64,000 bases of DNA. Origin: Hyphomicrobiales bacterium. GTDB taxonomy: Bacteria > Pseudomonadota > Alphaproteobacteria > Rhizobiales > Rhizobiaceae. Below the pieces are notes generated by a model. The model made no database searches. It was not told the origin of the DNA and saw nothing but the letters and a program-made list of their open reading frames with translations. Each line of letters begins with the position of its first letter. Positions within the stretch are counted from its first letter, which is position 1. Both the position numbers and the translations under genes were made by a program. The DNA lies in assembly GCA_026400435.1 (NCBI GenBank), contig JAPLOZ010000097.1, positions 21,381 through 85,380 of the forward strand, in the 5' to 3' direction. Of this stretch, positions 36,433 through 45,537 are shown piece by piece.

Positions 36433-36932
36433 GCCATAAAGACAAGACCGACCTGACCGAAAACGAGGCGCGTGATCGCGTCTGGGAACTCGCGGACAAG
36501 ATTAACATCTGCATGTTCGTGACCTGGGACGGCGAACGCCAGCGTTCCCGGCCGCTTGCCGCGAATGTCGACCGGGACGAAGGCGCCTTCTACTTCCTGA
36601 CTGACGTCGGCGGGATGAAGGACGACCAGATCGAAAGGTTTCCGGTCGTTGCGCTCGCTTTCTCGGACACCAGCCACAACAAATATGTCAGCGTGACCGG
36701 AACGGCCGTCGTGAGCAACGACCGCGCGAAAATCAAGGAATTGTGGACGCCCGACAACAAGGCATTCTGGGATTCTGAAAACGACCCGGCCATACGCTTG
36801 ATCACCGTCACGCCCGAAGACGCCGAGGTCTGGGATAGCCCCGGCATGATCGTGGCGACCGTCAAGATGCTTGCCGCGGCGGTGACGGGTGCAAAAGTCG
36901 AACTCGGCAACAACCGCAAGGTTACCATGTGA
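36429..36932 (+). CDS. Pyridoxamine 5'-phosphate oxidase-like flavin protein (general stress protein 26 type)
   Basis: A 167-residue split-barrel FMN-binding protein. Segments ICMFVTWDGERQRSRPLAANV, FYFLTDVGGMKDDQI and VSVTGTAVVSNDRAKIKELW match the general stress protein 26 group. The group includes F420- and FMN-dependent reductases, but in Proteobacteria its substrate is unknown. It is coupled to the upstream proline-rich peptide by an ATGA overlap and ends before the convergent ChaA gene. Confidence 0.85.
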   Translation: MSHKDKTDLTENEARDRVWELADKINICMFVTWDGERQRSRPLAANVDRDEGAFYFLTDVGGMKDDQIERFPVVALAFSDTSHNKYVSVTGTAVVSNDRAKIKELWTPDNKAFWDSENDPAIRLITVTPEDAEVWDSPGMIVATVKMLAAAVTGAKVELGNNRKVTM

Positions 36933-36980
36933 CACCTTGTAGCGGCGCGGAACGCCCGTACGAGAACGGGTGAAGGCTGA

Positions 36981-38087
36981 TCAGGGGAAGAAAATGAGGA
37001 AGCAATAGGCGGCGAAGATCACCAGATGGACGAGGCCCGTCATGGATGTGGTACGCCCCGTTCCAAAGCTCAGCATGCTCACCGCCAGCGCCAAAAGCAG
37101 CAACACCGTATCGCCCGCGCCAAGGCCGAGGATCAGTTCCTTGCCGGTAAGCAGACTGGCTGTCGCGACGGCCGGGATGGTAAGCCCGATCGTCGCGCAG
37201 GCGGATCCGAGAGCGATGTTCAGGCTGCGCTGGAGCTCGTTCTTCAGGGAAGCTCTGATGGCGGCCAGCGATTCCGGCAGCAGCACCAGCGTTGCGATGA
37301 ATGCGCCCACGATCGCGTCGGCTTGCTGCACCTGAAGCGTCACGAGCGCATCCTCGATTGCCGCTGCGATGTCCTCGGCCAACAGCACGACCCCTGCCAG
37401 TCCGACCAGCAGCAGGATGGCGTTGCCGGATATGCCGGCGCCTGCCTCGCCATGCGGGCGGTCGTCCGTCTCCATCAACTCCTCGACAAAATCCTCCTTG
37501 TGGGGACCCGTCTGGGCGAACACGAAACTGCCGTAGAGAAGGACCGCGAGAATGCTGACAAAAGCAAGCTGCACGCCGGAATAGGCGCCTTGGCCTGAAG
37601 ACAACGTGTAGTTGGGGAGAACGAGCGCCAGAACCGAGAGCGCGGCGAGCATCGCAAGGTAGGCGTTGGTTCCCTGACGCTTGAGTACCTGATGTCCGTG
37701 CCGCATCCCGCCAAACACCAGGCAGATGCCGACGACGCCGCCGCAGGTAATCATGCAGGTTGCAAAGACTGATTCGCGCGCCAGCGTGGGATTGTTCTCC
37801 CCGTGCAGCATCATTGCGAGGATGACCGAGACCTCGATCGTGGTGACCGCAAGGGTCAGGACAAGCGTACCGTACGGTTCGCCCAGGCGATGGGCGATTG
37901 CCTCCGCGTGGTGAAGTGCGGCAAACACGGTCGCGCAGACCAATCCGATCGCCAGCACGGCAAGGACTATGCGCAGCGAAACGGGCGCATCCCTGGCGGA
38001 AATAACTCCGCTCTTCAGAACTATGGCGAGGAGCAGCGTTGCGACCGGCAGGAAATTGTTGGCTACAGAGCGCCGCGTAAGGACCAT
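36981..38087 (-). CDS. chaA: Ca2+/H+ antiporter
   Basis: A 368-residue membrane protein with about eleven helices in two inverted halves. The two acidic ion-binding regions are GEPYGTLVLTLAVTTIEVSVIL and VLLPESLAAIRASLKNELQRSLNIALGSACATIG, typical of the ChaA/CAX branch. A charged loop (EDFVEELMETDDRPHGEAG) separates the halves. It should export Ca2+ or Na+ in exchange for protons. It starts 1 bp after the stop of the DedA gene, so the two are one transcript. Confidence 0.9.
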   Translation of the reverse strand: MVLTRRSVANNFLPVATLLLAIVLKSGVISARDAPVSLRIVLAVLAIGLVCATVFAALHHAEAIAHRLGEPYGTLVLTLAVTTIEVSVILAMMLHGENNPTLARESVFATCMITCGGVVGICLVFGGMRHGHQVLKRQGTNAYLAMLAALSVLALVLPNYTLSSGQGAYSGVQLAFVSILAVLLYGSFVFAQTGPHKEDFVEELMETDDRPHGEAGAGISGNAILLLVGLAGVVLLAEDIAAAIEDALVTLQVQQADAIVGAFIATLVLLPESLAAIRASLKNELQRSLNIALGSACATIGLTIPAVATASLLTGKELILGLGAGDTVLLLLALAVSMLSFGTGRTTSMTGLVHLVIFAAYCFLIFFP

Positions 38088-38088
38088 G

Positions 38089-38682
38089 TCACCGCTTGCC
38101 TGCTGGACCGGCCGTGCGGCCGCCGAAACGATGCGCTGCGTACCAGCCGGATACGCCGCCTACGAGGCCTATTCCCAGGCCGATCAGAAGCATCTCGTGC
38201 TTACGCAGCACATCGCCGATGACCTGTTCGGCGCCGAGCCCGAAAACATAGCCTATCGCGCAGAACAGCGCCGTCCACACCAGCGCCGACAACGCGTTCA
38301 GCACGAGAAATTTCGGCACCGCGATGCTCGACAGGCCCGCGGCGACGCCGCCCACCAGGCGAAAACCGTAAATGTACCGGTTGCCGACGACGTACAGCGC
38401 CGGATGGCGCTGCATCAGATCGAATGCGCGATCAAAGCCTTCGCGCTGGCGCAAACGCATTACGAACGGCCTGTCGGAGAAGCGCCGTCCGAACATGAAG
38501 AACGTCGCATCGCCCCCAAAAGCGCCCAGGAACACCGCCACAAACGCCTGCCAGGGCACGAACACCCCCTGATGAGAAAAGAACCCGGCCAGTATCGCGG
38601 CGGTTTCGCCTTCGGCGACGCACCCCGCGAATACCGCGACCAGGCCATATTGCTCGATCAGGGCATGGATGGTTTCGCTCAT
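38089..38682 (-). CDS. DedA-family membrane protein
   Basis: A 197-residue inner-membrane protein of the DedA (VTT) family. Conserved residues are in FAGCVAEGETAAILAGFF, VFLGAFGGDATFFMFGRRF and NRYIYGFRLVGGVAAGLSSI. These proteins act in lipid-carrier flipping and proton-motive-force homeostasis. The ATG at 38682 (MSETIHALIEQYG) was preferred to one four codons upstream. It precedes chaA by 1 bp. Confidence 0.88.
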   Translation of the reverse strand: MSETIHALIEQYGLVAVFAGCVAEGETAAILAGFFSHQGVFVPWQAFVAVFLGAFGGDATFFMFGRRFSDRPFVMRLRQREGFDRAFDLMQRHPALYVVGNRYIYGFRLVGGVAAGLSSIAVPKFLVLNALSALVWTALFCAIGYVFGLGAEQVIGDVLRKHEMLLIGLGIGLVGGVSGWYAAHRFGGRTAGPAGKR

Positions 38683-38838
38683 GCGCAGGCACACCCAGCC
38701 TGCGCCGCACAGGGCGGCGAGGCTTCGGCAACCCGTGGGCCGACAGGTCCAGTGATTGATGGCTGAGCGTTCACTGCTGGATTACCAGGCCCGAGTCCGG
38801 AGAACCGCGATGAAGAATATCTAGAGGACGGCCAGCCC

Positions 38839-39759
38839 TCAATATGTCTTGGCGCCATTGACCATCAGGCGGACCATGTACAACGAGGTTGTGCCGGCTA
38901 TGTAGAGGCAGTTGCGCTTGGCGCCGCCGAAACAGACGTTGGCAACCACCTCCGGCACCTTCACCTTGCCAATCAGCGTGCCGTCCGGTGCGTAGCAATG
39001 CACTCCGTCCCCGGCGCTGGTCCAGATGTTGCCCTTGTCGTCAAGGCGGAACCCGTCGAAGAGGCCGGCAGTGCATTCGGCAAACGGCTTTCCTCGGCGG
39101 ACCTTCTTGCCATTGGCGGCGACCTCGAAAACGAGCATGTGGGCAGGATGGTCGGGCACATGCGTGCGCCCGGTATCCACGACATAGAGTTTGGATTCGT
39201 CAAGCGAGAACGCGAGGCCGTTCGGACGCACCATGTCGGTGATCACCGCATCGACTTTTCCCGTATCAGGATCGACGCGATAGACGTGGCAGGCGCCGAT
39301 TTCGCTGTCGGCCTTGTCGCCCTCGTAGTCGCTGTCGATGCCGTAGGACGGGTCGGTGAACCAGATCGAGCCATCGGACTTCACAACCACGTCGTTGGGC
39401 GAATTGAGACGCTTGCCCTGCCAGCTGTCGGCGATGGTGACGACTGAACCGTCGAACTCCGTTCGGCTGACGCGACGGCCGGAGTGCTCGCAGGAGATCA
39501 GGCGGCCCTGCCGATCGACAGTGTGGCCATTGGTGTTTCCGCACGGCTGGCGAAACACGCTGACGTTGCCGCTGGTCTCGTCATAACGAAGGATGCGGTT
39601 GTTCGGAATGTCGGACCACACCAGGTAGCGGCCGGCGGCGAACCAAGCCGGACCCTCGGCCCACTGGCAGCCGGCGTAGAGGTTGTTCACCCTGGCATTG
39701 CCGTTGATCAGCCCGCCGAAACGCGGATCCAGCACTTCATAGTAGTCCGATGCAGCCAT
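38839..39759 (-). CDS. SMP-30/gluconolactonase-like lactonase
   Basis: A 306-residue six-bladed beta-propeller. The metal-binding residues lie in WAEGPAWFAAG (Glu), LNSPNDVVVKSDG (Asn), and FDGFRLDDKGNIW (Asp). Family members hydrolyse sugar or other lactones with Ca2+ or Zn2+. There is no signal peptide, so it is cytosolic. No sugar-catabolic neighbours help to name the substrate. Confidence 0.87.
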   Translation of the reverse strand: MAASDYYEVLDPRFGGLINGNARVNNLYAGCQWAEGPAWFAAGRYLVWSDIPNNRILRYDETSGNVSVFRQPCGNTNGHTVDRQGRLISCEHSGRRVSRTEFDGSVVTIADSWQGKRLNSPNDVVVKSDGSIWFTDPSYGIDSDYEGDKADSEIGACHVYRVDPDTGKVDAVITDMVRPNGLAFSLDESKLYVVDTGRTHVPDHPAHMLVFEVAANGKKVRRGKPFAECTAGLFDGFRLDDKGNIWTSAGDGVHCYAPDGTLIGKVKVPEVVANVCFGGAKRNCLYIAGTTSLYMVRLMVNGAKTY

Positions 39760-39861
39760 TGTCCCCTCCCTGCTTGTTTGCCTGGCGATGCGCAGATGAT
39801 TACGCCACTCGCGTCATCCTGCAAATGGCGCGGGCGGTTTTGATCGTCCGGTTGCTCAAGC

Positions 39862-40941
39862 TCACTTCTGGGGTCGCCACTCAGGCAGCGGCACGTTGGC
39901 GCCTTGCGCGGGCAGGAAGGCGTTTGCGCTCACCACGTCTTGCGGCGCTGGTTCGGGTACCGCGCTGCCCGCCGACTGGATGACGGCCGCTATTGAGGTG
40001 CCGCGGTCTCCCGGCCCCCGGAAGGTCGCGGCCATCTCGGATTCCGGCGATGGCGCGGCGAGAACGATGCGGCATTCCTTCGGAAGATTGGACATCTTCA
40101 TGACGTCGCGTGCCTTCGGCGCGTCAGGGTTCTGGTTCGGCCGCCACGGTTCTTCCGTGAACCACCAGGCAAGCGACTTGTCGCAGCCGTCGCCGGGCGT
40201 TGTCTCGGCCTGCTCCTTGCAGCCGGTCGAGCCCGGCTGGCAGCCGATCCGGATATGAAAGTGATAGTCGTGACCCCAGAATGGCCTGACTTTGCGCAGC
40301 CAGGAACGGTCGCCCTTCACGGTTTCGCAGAGCTTCTTCTTGATGCCGGGATTGACCAGGATCCGCTCGACTTCCGGATAACTTGCAGCGCGCTTGAGCA
40401 GCCGCGCATGCGCCGGCGTCCAGTACCTGTCGATGACACGATGCGTCTTTTCGTCGACCAGCGATTGAGCGGATATGTTTTCCCGCTCGCTCGCCGAGAG
40501 CGTACGGTCAGGCATCGGCGTGAACCAAATGTCGGCGTCCAGCCCAATCTGGTGGGAGGCATGCCCGGTCAGCATCGGGCCGCCGCGCGGCTGCGAAATG
40601 TCGCCAAGCAAGAGCCCCGGCCAGCCGTCCTTTTCGGCGGCGTCGCGCGACAGCTTCTCGATGAGCGCGATCATCGCCGGATGGCCCCACCGGCGGTTCC
40701 GCGACAGCCGCATCGCCTGCCAGGTTGGTCCGTCCGTCGGAATAGCGACGCCGCCGGCGAAACAGCCCTTCGAATAGAAGCCGTACGACTTGGGCGGCAA
40801 CGCTGCCGGTAGCTTCTTGTTGCCGAACAGATTCTTGGCGAGTTCCTCGGCCCCCGCATGCGGCGCTTCGACGCCCGACATGGCAAAAACAGCCACCAGG
40901 ACCACGGCTAACTTCAGCGCTGATTTCAGCAAGGTCATCAT
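39862..40941 (-). CDS. mepA: Penicillin-insensitive murein endopeptidase
   Basis: A 359-residue LAS-type metallopeptidase (M74) with a signal peptide (KSALKLAVVLVAVFAMSG, cleavage near HAGAEE). It cleaves D-Ala-mDAP cross-links in peptidoglycan. Zn ligands are in GHASHQIGLDADIW (His 127/130, Asp 135/137) and HDYHFHIRI. It is longer than the E. coli enzyme because of a Pro/Ala-rich C-terminal extension of about 60 residues. It is monocistronic. Confidence 0.92.
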   Translation of the reverse strand: MMTLLKSALKLAVVLVAVFAMSGVEAPHAGAEELAKNLFGNKKLPAALPPKSYGFYSKGCFAGGVAIPTDGPTWQAMRLSRNRRWGHPAMIALIEKLSRDAAEKDGWPGLLLGDISQPRGGPMLTGHASHQIGLDADIWFTPMPDRTLSASERENISAQSLVDEKTHRVIDRYWTPAHARLLKRAASYPEVERILVNPGIKKKLCETVKGDRSWLRKVRPFWGHDYHFHIRIGCQPGSTGCKEQAETTPGDGCDKSLAWWFTEEPWRPNQNPDAPKARDVMKMSNLPKECRIVLAAPSPESEMAATFRGPGDRGTSIAAVIQSAGSAVPEPAPQDVVSANAFLPAQGANVPLPEWRPQK

Positions 40942-41029
40942 GGACTGTCCCCAGCTAATACGGCCTTCTGCGCCCCCCCGGGGCGGTGCGAACCACCCGA
41001 ATCATAACACTTTTGCGGCGTTGCTTCGA

Positions 41030-41947
41030 TCACGAGCGCTTCATCGGCGCCCGCGCATCGCGCTGTCCTTCACCGGACCAATCGCCGGCTGCCCACATCG
41101 CGTCGAACGCTGCGTGATAGTCCGGATAGAGAAAGCTGTAGCCGGTTTCCTTGATCGCCGCGTTCGAAACCCGCTTGTTCTCGCCATAGAATGACCGGGC
41201 CATGGGCGAAAGTTGGGCGGAATCGAAGGAAATTTCGGGCGGCGGCGGGGTCCCCATCAGGCCGGCGGCGTAGGTCACGACGTCCTGAGGCGGAGCGGGC
41301 ATGTCGTCGGTCACGTTGAAAACGCCGCCCTGCCCGCGCTCGGCCAGGTGCCAGAGAGCGCCGGATATGTCGGCAACGTGGATGCGGTTGAAGACCTGTC
41401 CGGGCTTGATCAGGCGCTTGGCCGTGCCGTTCGCGAGATTGACGAAGGCATTGCGGCCCGGACCGTAGATGCCCGACAATCTCAGCACCGCGACGGGCAC
41501 GCCAGCCGTTTCGCCAAGCGCCAGCCACCCTTTCTCTGCTTCGACCCGCAACAGGGAGCGTTTCGACACCGGGCGGCACTCGGCCTGTTCGTCCACCCAG
41601 CCGCCGGCATGGTCGCCATACACCCCTACCGTGGAAAGATACCCGATCCAGCGCAGGGCCGGCGCCAGGGTTGCGATTGCACCTGACAGTCCTGGAAGCA
41701 CCGGGTCGCCGCCGTCATCCGGCGCGATCGACACGACAAGGTGCGTCGCCTGCTTCAGGCAGGCCAGAAGCTGGGATGACAGCGCCCCTCCCTCGAAGGC
41801 CACAGGATCGATGCCGACCCTTCCCAGCGCCTCGAATTTCTGAGGCGAGCGGGTGGTTCCAGCAATTGCAACGGAACGATCGCTGCGCCCGGACGCGAAG
41901 GCCCTGGCGGAATAGCCGGCTCCGAAAATGAGGAAACGTTGCGTCAT
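41030..41947 (-). CDS. NAD(P)-dependent epimerase-like SDR protein
   Basis: A 305-residue extended short-chain dehydrogenase fold. The start FLIFGAGYSARAFA is the nucleotide-binding loop; STVGVYGDHAGGWVDE holds the Ser and Tyr region, and RLSGIYGPGRNAF is the usual epimerase motif. The YxxxK is not seen in its usual form, so catalysis may differ. Its ATG overlaps queG by 4 bp, and this pair is common in rhizobia. The function is not known. Confidence 0.82.
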   Translation of the reverse strand: MTQRFLIFGAGYSARAFASGRSDRSVAIAGTTRSPQKFEALGRVGIDPVAFEGGALSSQLLACLKQATHLVVSIAPDDGGDPVLPGLSGAIATLAPALRWIGYLSTVGVYGDHAGGWVDEQAECRPVSKRSLLRVEAEKGWLALGETAGVPVAVLRLSGIYGPGRNAFVNLANGTAKRLIKPGQVFNRIHVADISGALWHLAERGQGGVFNVTDDMPAPPQDVVTYAAGLMGTPPPPEISFDSAQLSPMARSFYGENKRVSNAAIKETGYSFLYPDYHAAFDAMWAAGDWSGEGQRDARAPMKRS

Positions 41948-43128
41948 GCTCGTCCTTTGTCGGTCGCCGACGGGGCGGCGGCAAGTTCGCCAGCGCGCAC
42001 CCACTCGGCCTGCACCCCAACGTCGGGCTCCGATGCGCTTTGCGCAAGCGATGCGAATTCTTCTGCATCGACAAGTCGCGACAGCGCCCATACAGCGGCG
42101 CCGCGCACCAGCGGCGATGGGTCCGCAAGCAACGCGCGGCAGCGCCACGCGAGCTCTGCTTCGCCGGAATTGCCTGCGGCAATCAGAACGTTGCGCAAGA
42201 ATCTGTCGCGGCCGATCCGTTTGACCGGCGTGCCTGCAAAAAACGACCGGAACGCCCCGTCGTCAAGCATCAGGAGGTCGACCAGCGGCGGCTCCCGCAA
42301 ATCCTCCCGCGCAACGAGCTTCGCTTCCGACGCCTGCCGCGCAAACTTGTTCCACGGGCAAGCTGCGAGGCAGTCGTCGCAGCCATAGATGCGGTTGCCT
42401 ATAGCCGCGCGAAACTCGTGTGGGATCGGCCCCTTGTTCTCGATCGTAAGGTAGGAAATACAGCGGCGCGCGTCGAGCCTGTAGGGAGCGGGAAACGCAT
42501 TTGTCGGGCAGGCGTCGAGGCAGGCGCGGCACGATCCGCAATGATCCTCCTCGGCCGTGTCGGGGGAAATCTCGGCGGTGGTGAAGATGCTGCCCAGGAA
42601 GAGCCACGAGCCAAACTCGCGGCTGACCAGATTGGTGTGCTTGCCCTGCCAGCCGATTCCAGCCGCTTCGGCCAGCGGCTTTTCCATGACCGGCGCGGTA
42701 TCGACGAAGACCTTTACATCGCAGCCCGTTCGCGTCGCTATCCGCCCGGCGATCTCCTTCAGCCTGCCCTTCATGACATCGTGATAGTCGCGGTTTCGCG
42801 CATAGACCGAGATCACGCCGACATCGCGCTTCCCGTTTAGCTCTCGCGGATCGCGGTCCGGTGCGTAGTTCATGGCAAGCACGACGACCGACCGCACCTC
42901 CGGCCAGAGGGAGCGCGGGTCCGCCCGGCGTTCAAGCGTCTCGGCCATCCAGTCCATGGTGCCGTGAAACCCATCGGTGATAAACTGTTGCAGCCTTGCC
43001 GGGGCCAGCGGAATCGCGTCGGGGGTCGTCACTGCCACGGCATCGAAACCGGAACGCCTTGCGTCGCGGTCGATCATCCGCCGCAAGGTTTCGCTCCCGG
43101 TCGATCTACTAGAAGTCGAGGTCCGCAT
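41944..43128 (-). CDS. queG: Epoxyqueuosine reductase
   Basis: A 394-residue cobalamin- and iron-sulfur-dependent enzyme that makes the last step of queuosine formation in tRNA. It has the N-terminal cobalamin domain (FVDTAPVMEKPLAEAAGIGWQGKHTNLVS), two 4Fe-4S motifs (CGSCRACLDACPTNAF and CDDCLAACPWNKFA) and a C-terminal HEAT-like segment (VRGAAVWALSRL). The upstream GST gene overlaps its start by 20 bp. Confidence 0.95.
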   Translation of the reverse strand: MRTSTSSRSTGSETLRRMIDRDARRSGFDAVAVTTPDAIPLAPARLQQFITDGFHGTMDWMAETLERRADPRSLWPEVRSVVVLAMNYAPDRDPRELNGKRDVGVISVYARNRDYHDVMKGRLKEIAGRIATRTGCDVKVFVDTAPVMEKPLAEAAGIGWQGKHTNLVSREFGSWLFLGSIFTTAEISPDTAEEDHCGSCRACLDACPTNAFPAPYRLDARRCISYLTIENKGPIPHEFRAAIGNRIYGCDDCLAACPWNKFARQASEAKLVAREDLREPPLVDLLMLDDGAFRSFFAGTPVKRIGRDRFLRNVLIAAGNSGEAELAWRCRALLADPSPLVRGAAVWALSRLVDAEEFASLAQSASEPDVGVQAEWVRAGELAAAPSATDKGRA

Positions 43129-43801
43129 AGTGAGCAGCCGGAGAAAGGCCCCGCACCCGGTCGGCGAGCAGGGGTCGGAAAGACGGCCTCGACTTCATGC
43201 GCGTGTACCATTCGCGCGCCGCGCCGTGGCCGCTCCAGTCGATCTCGCCGAGATAGTCGAGGATCGACAGCGTCGACGCCGCGGCAAGGTCGGCATAGGT
43301 GATGCGCGGGCCGGCGAGCCAGTGCCGCGTGCCGGCGAGCCAGTTGGTGTATTTCATGTGCTGTCGGACATTGGCCCGCGCAGCCCGGATCGCGGACGAG
43401 TCGGGCGAACCGCCGCCCAGCGCCTCGGGCATCAGCGGCTTCAGCACGCGTTCGCGGACCAGATGGCGCGTCACCTCGCCATCGGCCTTGACCAGATACC
43501 AGTCGGCCAGGCGCCTGATCTCAGCGCGGTCCAGCGGGTCTTCCGCGAGAAGCCGGCGGTCGCGCTTCAGGACGCCGCGCGTCTCGTCGAGATATTCGGC
43601 AATGACATGCGCGCCGATGATCGGCACATCGCCCTCGGCCAGGAGCACCGGCAAGGTGCCGGCCGCGTTCAACGCCAGGAATTCCTTGCGGCGCGTCCAG
43701 GGCTTTTCCTCGATCAGCGCCAGCTCCTCGCTGAACTCGCCGAAAGCCAGGCGGACGAAACGGCATGAAGCAAACATGGGGTGGTGAAAAAGCGTCAGCA
43801 T
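43109..43801 (-). CDS. Glutathione S-transferase
   Basis: A 230-residue GST. The thioredoxin half has TLFHHPMFASCRFVRLAFGE, AAGTLPVLLAEGDVPIIGAHVIAEYL, and the helical half ends with ITYADLAAASTLSILDYLGEIDW. The active-site region is Ser/Cys-type (FASC). In rhizobia this gene is usually found before queG, as here, where its end overlaps queG by 20 bp. Substrate is unknown. Confidence 0.88.
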   Translation of the reverse strand: MLTLFHHPMFASCRFVRLAFGEFSEELALIEEKPWTRRKEFLALNAAGTLPVLLAEGDVPIIGAHVIAEYLDETRGVLKRDRRLLAEDPLDRAEIRRLADWYLVKADGEVTRHLVRERVLKPLMPEALGGGSPDSSAIRAARANVRQHMKYTNWLAGTRHWLAGPRITYADLAAASTLSILDYLGEIDWSGHGAAREWYTRMKSRPSFRPLLADRVRGLSPAAHYADLDF

Positions 43802-43957
43802 GGTCCCGCGTAAAACTGAAATTGCGTCTGGCCTCGCGCCGGCCTTGCCGCTAAATCTTCCGCATCCCGATTCCGGGGTATCCGCGGCCGACCGACCTAT
43901 AGGACCGGTTCCACGCCGTGACAAGCAATAGCGACCTCCTCCACGGATCGGGCAATC

Positions 43958-44764
43958 ATGGAAAACCAGACGCTTATCGACGCTGTCGCGCTCGGGCTGC
44001 TTGAGGGACTGACGGAGTTCATCCCGGTATCTTCCACCGGACATATCCTGCTGGCAGGCCATTTCCTGGGCTTCAAGTCGACCGGCAAGGCGTTCGAGAT
44101 TCTGATCCAGCTCGGTGCGATCCTGGCGATCCTGACCGTCTATTTCGGCCGAATTCTGAAAATCCTTGCCGACTTCCCCAGCGACGGACGCACGCGCCGC
44201 TTCGTCATCGGAATCCTGCTGGCGTTCCTGCCGGCGGCCTTTCTGGGCGTCGCCGCGCACGGTTTCATCAAGACCGTGCTGTTCGAAACCCCCAAGCTGA
44301 TCTGCATCATGCTGATCCTGGGCGGGCTCGTCCTGTTGTGGATCGACCGGCTCGACCTGAAGCCTAAGTACCATGACGCGATGGATTTCCCGCTGTCACT
44401 GTGCCTCAAGATCGGCCTGTTCCAGTGCCTGGCGCTCATTCCGGGCACGTCGCGGTCGGGATCGACCATCGTAGGCGCGCTGCTCATGGGAACAGACAAG
44501 CGGTCGGCGGCCGAGTTCTCGTTCTTCCTCGCCATGCCGACCATGGCCGGCGCCTTCGCGTACGACCTCTACAAGAACCGCGACGTGCTGTCGGCGGCCG
44601 ACCTGCCGGTGATCGCGGTAGGCTTCGTGGCGGCCTTCGTGATGGCGGTCATCGTCGTGCGCCACCTGCTCGACTACGTATCGCGGCATGGCTTCGCGCT
44701 GTTCGCGTGGTGGCGGCTGATCGTCGGCGCCGTCGGGCTCATCGCCCTCTTCGTCTGGGGCTAG
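43958..44764 (+). CDS. uppP: Undecaprenyl-diphosphatase
   Basis: A 268-residue inner-membrane enzyme (BacA) that recycles undecaprenyl diphosphate to the monophosphate for cell-wall and glycan synthesis. The two active-site motifs are [15 protein letters not shown] at the N-terminus and [15 protein letters not shown] in the middle, with about eight helices. Its stop overlaps the stop of the convergent TauE gene by 4 bp. It is separated from the divergent GST gene by about 155 bp. Confidence 0.95.
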   Translation: MENQTLIDAVALGLLEGLTEFIPVSSTGHILLAGHFLGFKSTGKAFEILIQLGAILAILTVYFGRILKILADFPSDGRTRRFVIGILLAFLPAAFLGVAAHGFIKTVLFETPKLICIMLILGGLVLLWIDRLDLKPKYHDAMDFPLSLCLKIGLFQCLALIPGTSRSGSTIVGALLMGTDKRSAAEFSFFLAMPTMAGAFAYDLYKNRDVLSAADLPVIAVGFVAAFVMAVIVVRHLLDYVSRHGFALFAWWRLIVGAVGLIALFVWG

Positions 44765-45525
44765 AGCTGCATCACGCCGCGGCGCAGGAGATCCAGCGCC
44801 AGAATCGTGATTGCGATGCGAAACCATCTGCGGAACGTCTCTTCCGGCATGCGGTGCAGCAGCGCCGTGCCGTAGATCGTGCCGGCAAATCCCGACGCGA
44901 TCATCGCGGCGACGAGCGGCACCCACTGCCAGAAGGCAAATCCGGCAATGCCGAAGACGACGATCTTCAGCATGTGCTGCGTCGTCATCGCCACCGCGCT
45001 GGTGGCGATCAGGGCCTTGCGGTCGTTCTCAAGGAAGCGGGCGAACAGGACTGCAACCAACGGCCCGGTCGCGCCGACGATCATGGAGAGCAGCGCGAGC
45101 GCAATGCTTGCGAGAGCCAGGCCGACCTTGTTCAGCCTGTCGATGCCAGGAATCTTCGCCCAGGTCAGCACCAGGATGAACCCGCCCAGCACGATCTTCA
45201 GCAAGGCGTCCGGAAGCTGGACGACCAGGAACACGCCCAATACAGCCCCGACCGTGCTGCCGGCGATGAAAGGCCCGGCGACATCCATCCGAACAAAGGC
45301 GCGCTGATGCCAGACGCGACCGGTATTCGACCCAAGCTGGACGGCGCCGTGGACTGGTGTCAGCGACGCCACCGGGACAAACAGGCCCAGCAGCGCCAGC
45401 ATGGCAATGCCGCCGCCAACACCGAAAGCCGCCGTCAGCGCCGATGTGAAGGCGCTGGCGACGATCAGCAGCGCCGCAGCCCACGGTTCGATGCCAGCCG
45501 GCAGTAAGGCGGCAACCGCCTGCAC
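44761..45525 (-). CDS. TauE/SafE-family sulfite/organosulfonate exporter-like permease
   Basis: A 254-residue membrane protein with about seven or eight helices in two halves. [18 protein letters not shown] and [16 protein letters not shown] are the repeated family motifs. Members move sulfite, sulfonates or related anions. It lies 12 bp after the NDUFA9-like gene, so it is probably in the same transcript; the substrate is not evident. Confidence 0.85.
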   Translation of the reverse strand: MQAVAALLPAGIEPWAAALLIVASAFTSALTAAFGVGGGIAMLALLGLFVPVASLTPVHGAVQLGSNTGRVWHQRAFVRMDVAGPFIAGSTVGAVLGVFLVVQLPDALLKIVLGGFILVLTWAKIPGIDRLNKVGLALASIALALLSMIVGATGPLVAVLFARFLENDRKALIATSAVAMTTQHMLKIVVFGIAGFAFWQWVPLVAAMIASGFAGTIYGTALLHRMPEETFRRWFRIAITILALDLLRRGVMQL

Positions 45526-45537
45526 GGGTCGTGCGGC

